A program made the translations under genes and the position numbers. The notes beneath the pieces are model-generated. The model searched no databases, was not told where the DNA came from, and saw only the letters and a program-made list of their open reading frames with translations. Below, in pieces: positions 62,301 to 64,000 of a stretch of DNA of 64,000 nt; positions within the stretch are counted from its first letter, which is position 1; the number at the start of each line of letters is the position of its first letter. The stretch spans positions 103,423 to 167,422 of the forward strand of contig LUCM01009000.1 in assembly GCA_008360955.1 (NCBI GenBank). The letters are read 5' to 3'. The stretch comes from Fasciolopsis buskii (Eukaryota; Platyhelminthes; Trematoda; Plagiorchiida; Fasciolidae).

Positions 62301-63230
62301 CAATGTGAAAATTGAGAAAGAAACCGTTAAGTATTTAGATATTTCGTCACAAAACCTTCAGTCTTTTATGCAAGCACAATTACTTAGAAATGTGAACATT
62401 ATTGGGTTTTCGGCTCACGTCTGGAAACCCTTGATATATGGATTGCACCGTGTCAACCATCCGAGGATTTTCACTGCCGCAATCATTCCGTGAAAGACAC
62501 TGCCACCTATCGGCCCTCAATCAACGTCCAAGTTCAGCGGTTGTCGGTAAAACAATGATATCTTTTCGTGGCATTGTTCACTTGTCTTCGTGAAAATTAT
62601 CATTCGTGAGTTTATTTTTGTATACAGCTTTGATATTTGATATTCCGAAATTACGAACAGCTCCAATGAAAATAAGTAATTACGTGTAATCTCCATCCCT
62701 TTTGGTGTAGTGCGATTTTCGTTTAAATTGGTTCATTGCACGCATCATTGGTCACAGCTAAAAGTCATTCAACTGCGGAAAAAAGAGTCTCCGTGAACCA
62801 AAGATAGATGGTAGAAGTTTGTTTTACCCTGACCTGTGCTCACGAGAGGTCAAAACAACGAGAACCAATTCGAAGGCTACGTGTGAAATCTTCGAAATCT
62901 TGGATCATTTATAAACTAATTTCCGTTTTAATGATGTATTTAAAATGCAAAAACTTTGAAAAGGTTCACTTCGGCAATGAATCTGTGTGAATGACGCGTG
63001 CGTCGCATTTGAACTTACACAGGAGAGGTTCCCAAGGCAAAATATCCGAAGCCCTATATTGCTAACAATAAAATTACAATATTCATTTCTGACAGCTCAC
63101 ACTTACCGTTCTTTTGCATGGCCGTAAATTGTGATGATTAAATTCTTCGTGGCATGTTCCATTTGATAGACAGTGGATTTTGGTCATGTAAGGAGTATCG
63201 TAAACGTGTAAATATTTTTAAACCTCTTTG
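59396..63230. other. No supported gene
   Basis: A+T-rich sequence with scattered short open frames (longest 114 codons on the minus strand, 61756-62100) lacking homology, splice partners or codon structure. No repeats recognised until the SINE-A tail at 63231. Confidence 0.35.
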
Positions 63231-63280
63231 CTTCCTTTATTAATGAAATAACAATGCAAACCATTTATCATGAAAGGAGC
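63231..63280 (-). repeat. SINE-A 3' end fragment
   Basis: Only the 3' module is recognisable, in minus orientation: the complement of cttcctttattaatgaaat followed by an AACAATGCAAACCATTTATCATG-like stretch. The tRNA head is absent, as expected for a 5'-truncated insertion. Confidence 0.55.
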
Positions 63281-64000
63281 CTAGTTCTGTTTCAGTGTTA
63301 TCCCCAGTGTTCAGGTAAGGCGCAAACAATAGTCCCATAAGTTCATTCTGGATAGGGGTGTGGAAATTGTAATTACGCGGACGGTTTTGAGAACGACTTA
63401 GAAACAAGTCAGAGTGTAGTAGATAGGTTGCACTCTCCACTTCTTTGTGCATTAGATTCATTCACTGTTGGTTGACAGGTGCAATCAAAGAAGCTAAATG
63501 ATCTGAATGAAGCGAGAATAATAATTACATATCGGTGAAGAACAGCTTTGACTTGTTATTTCCAAACCTAGTGGGAAAATTGCGGTTGTGCATTATAATA
63601 AGGTAGAAGACACACACTGATGAATGGATTTGGAAACAAACGTTTCTGGTGATTGAAACTGTCGAAGTTATCTTTTTGGATGCGATAAGATTTGCACTTT
63701 TCCAATAGAGTACTGAACACAAAGTGCACATCTTAGATTGGGGTCTTTGATAACACCAATATAACTGATGGAACTAATTTTGGATAGTTGTTTGTAATTC
63801 CGTATCTATAAGGACAGGTGAATAAGAAATATTGGAAATACCCTCAGGGAATTTGGATGGATTTATTTTAGATCAGACTGAAAAGTGAAGCGTTCCAGTG
63901 GAGTTAGGTTTCCAGCGATATTCCTAAAAAATACGAGATTATTATATAGTTTGATAAAGAACAACAGTTCCAGTCGACTGTCTGGACAACTTGTAAAGAG
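63281..64000. other. Right flank, no feature recognised
   Basis: No gene, repeat or regulatory element could be supported in the last 720 bases. Confidence 0.35.

Overview
This looks like a eukaryotic, gene-poor window of A+T-rich DNA. ORFs are short, signals are split into small exons with matching intron phases, and there are tetranucleotide and dinucleotide microsatellites, tRNA-derived SINEs and a decayed Penelope-like retroelement. The SINE and Penelope content, the mix of very short introns (about 43-50 nt) with introns of several kb, and the unusual protein sequences suggest a flatworm, most probably a digenean fluke. That placement is inference. No rRNA, intact tRNA, CRISPR array or bacterial operon was seen.

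Left third (about 4.8-20.9 kb, minus strand): the best supported gene. Five exons with compatible phases encode the N-terminal part of a type II membrane protein of the dipeptidyl-peptidase IV family, closest in layout to the DPP6/DPP10 potassium-channel auxiliary subunits. In order they give an 18-residue start exon, a transmembrane exon, a juxtamembrane exon, the first beta-propeller blade and a short propeller exon. The gene runs leftward; the hydrolase domain is not in the window. Its introns hold SINE copies and a TATC microsatellite.

Middle (about 23-50 kb): mostly non-coding. A set of minus-strand exon candidates with good splice sites lies at 25.0-25.65, 35.4-36.4, 38.5-39.4, 46.35 and 48.45 kb. 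They suggest one or more further minus-strand genes upstream of the peptidase-like gene. I could not identify their products. The same stretch carries SINE copies near 27.4, 31.7 and 45.3-45.8 kb and a Penelope-like reverse transcriptase remnant at 32.5-33.2 kb.

Right end (50-64 kb): one candidate plus-strand gene at 58.3-59.4 kb would encode a small secreted protein (signal-peptide exon, short second exon, 43-nt intron). The rest is featureless apart from a GT repeat, one possible SINE remnant at 55.9 kb and the tail of a SINE at 63.2 kb.

No previously undescribed system could be demonstrated. The items most worth following up are the unidentified minus-strand exons, the SINE family that keeps an open frame in two head-to-head copies, and the small secreted protein. 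Single ORFs of 100-170 codons are expected by chance in 64 kb over six frames, so exons without homology are scored low.
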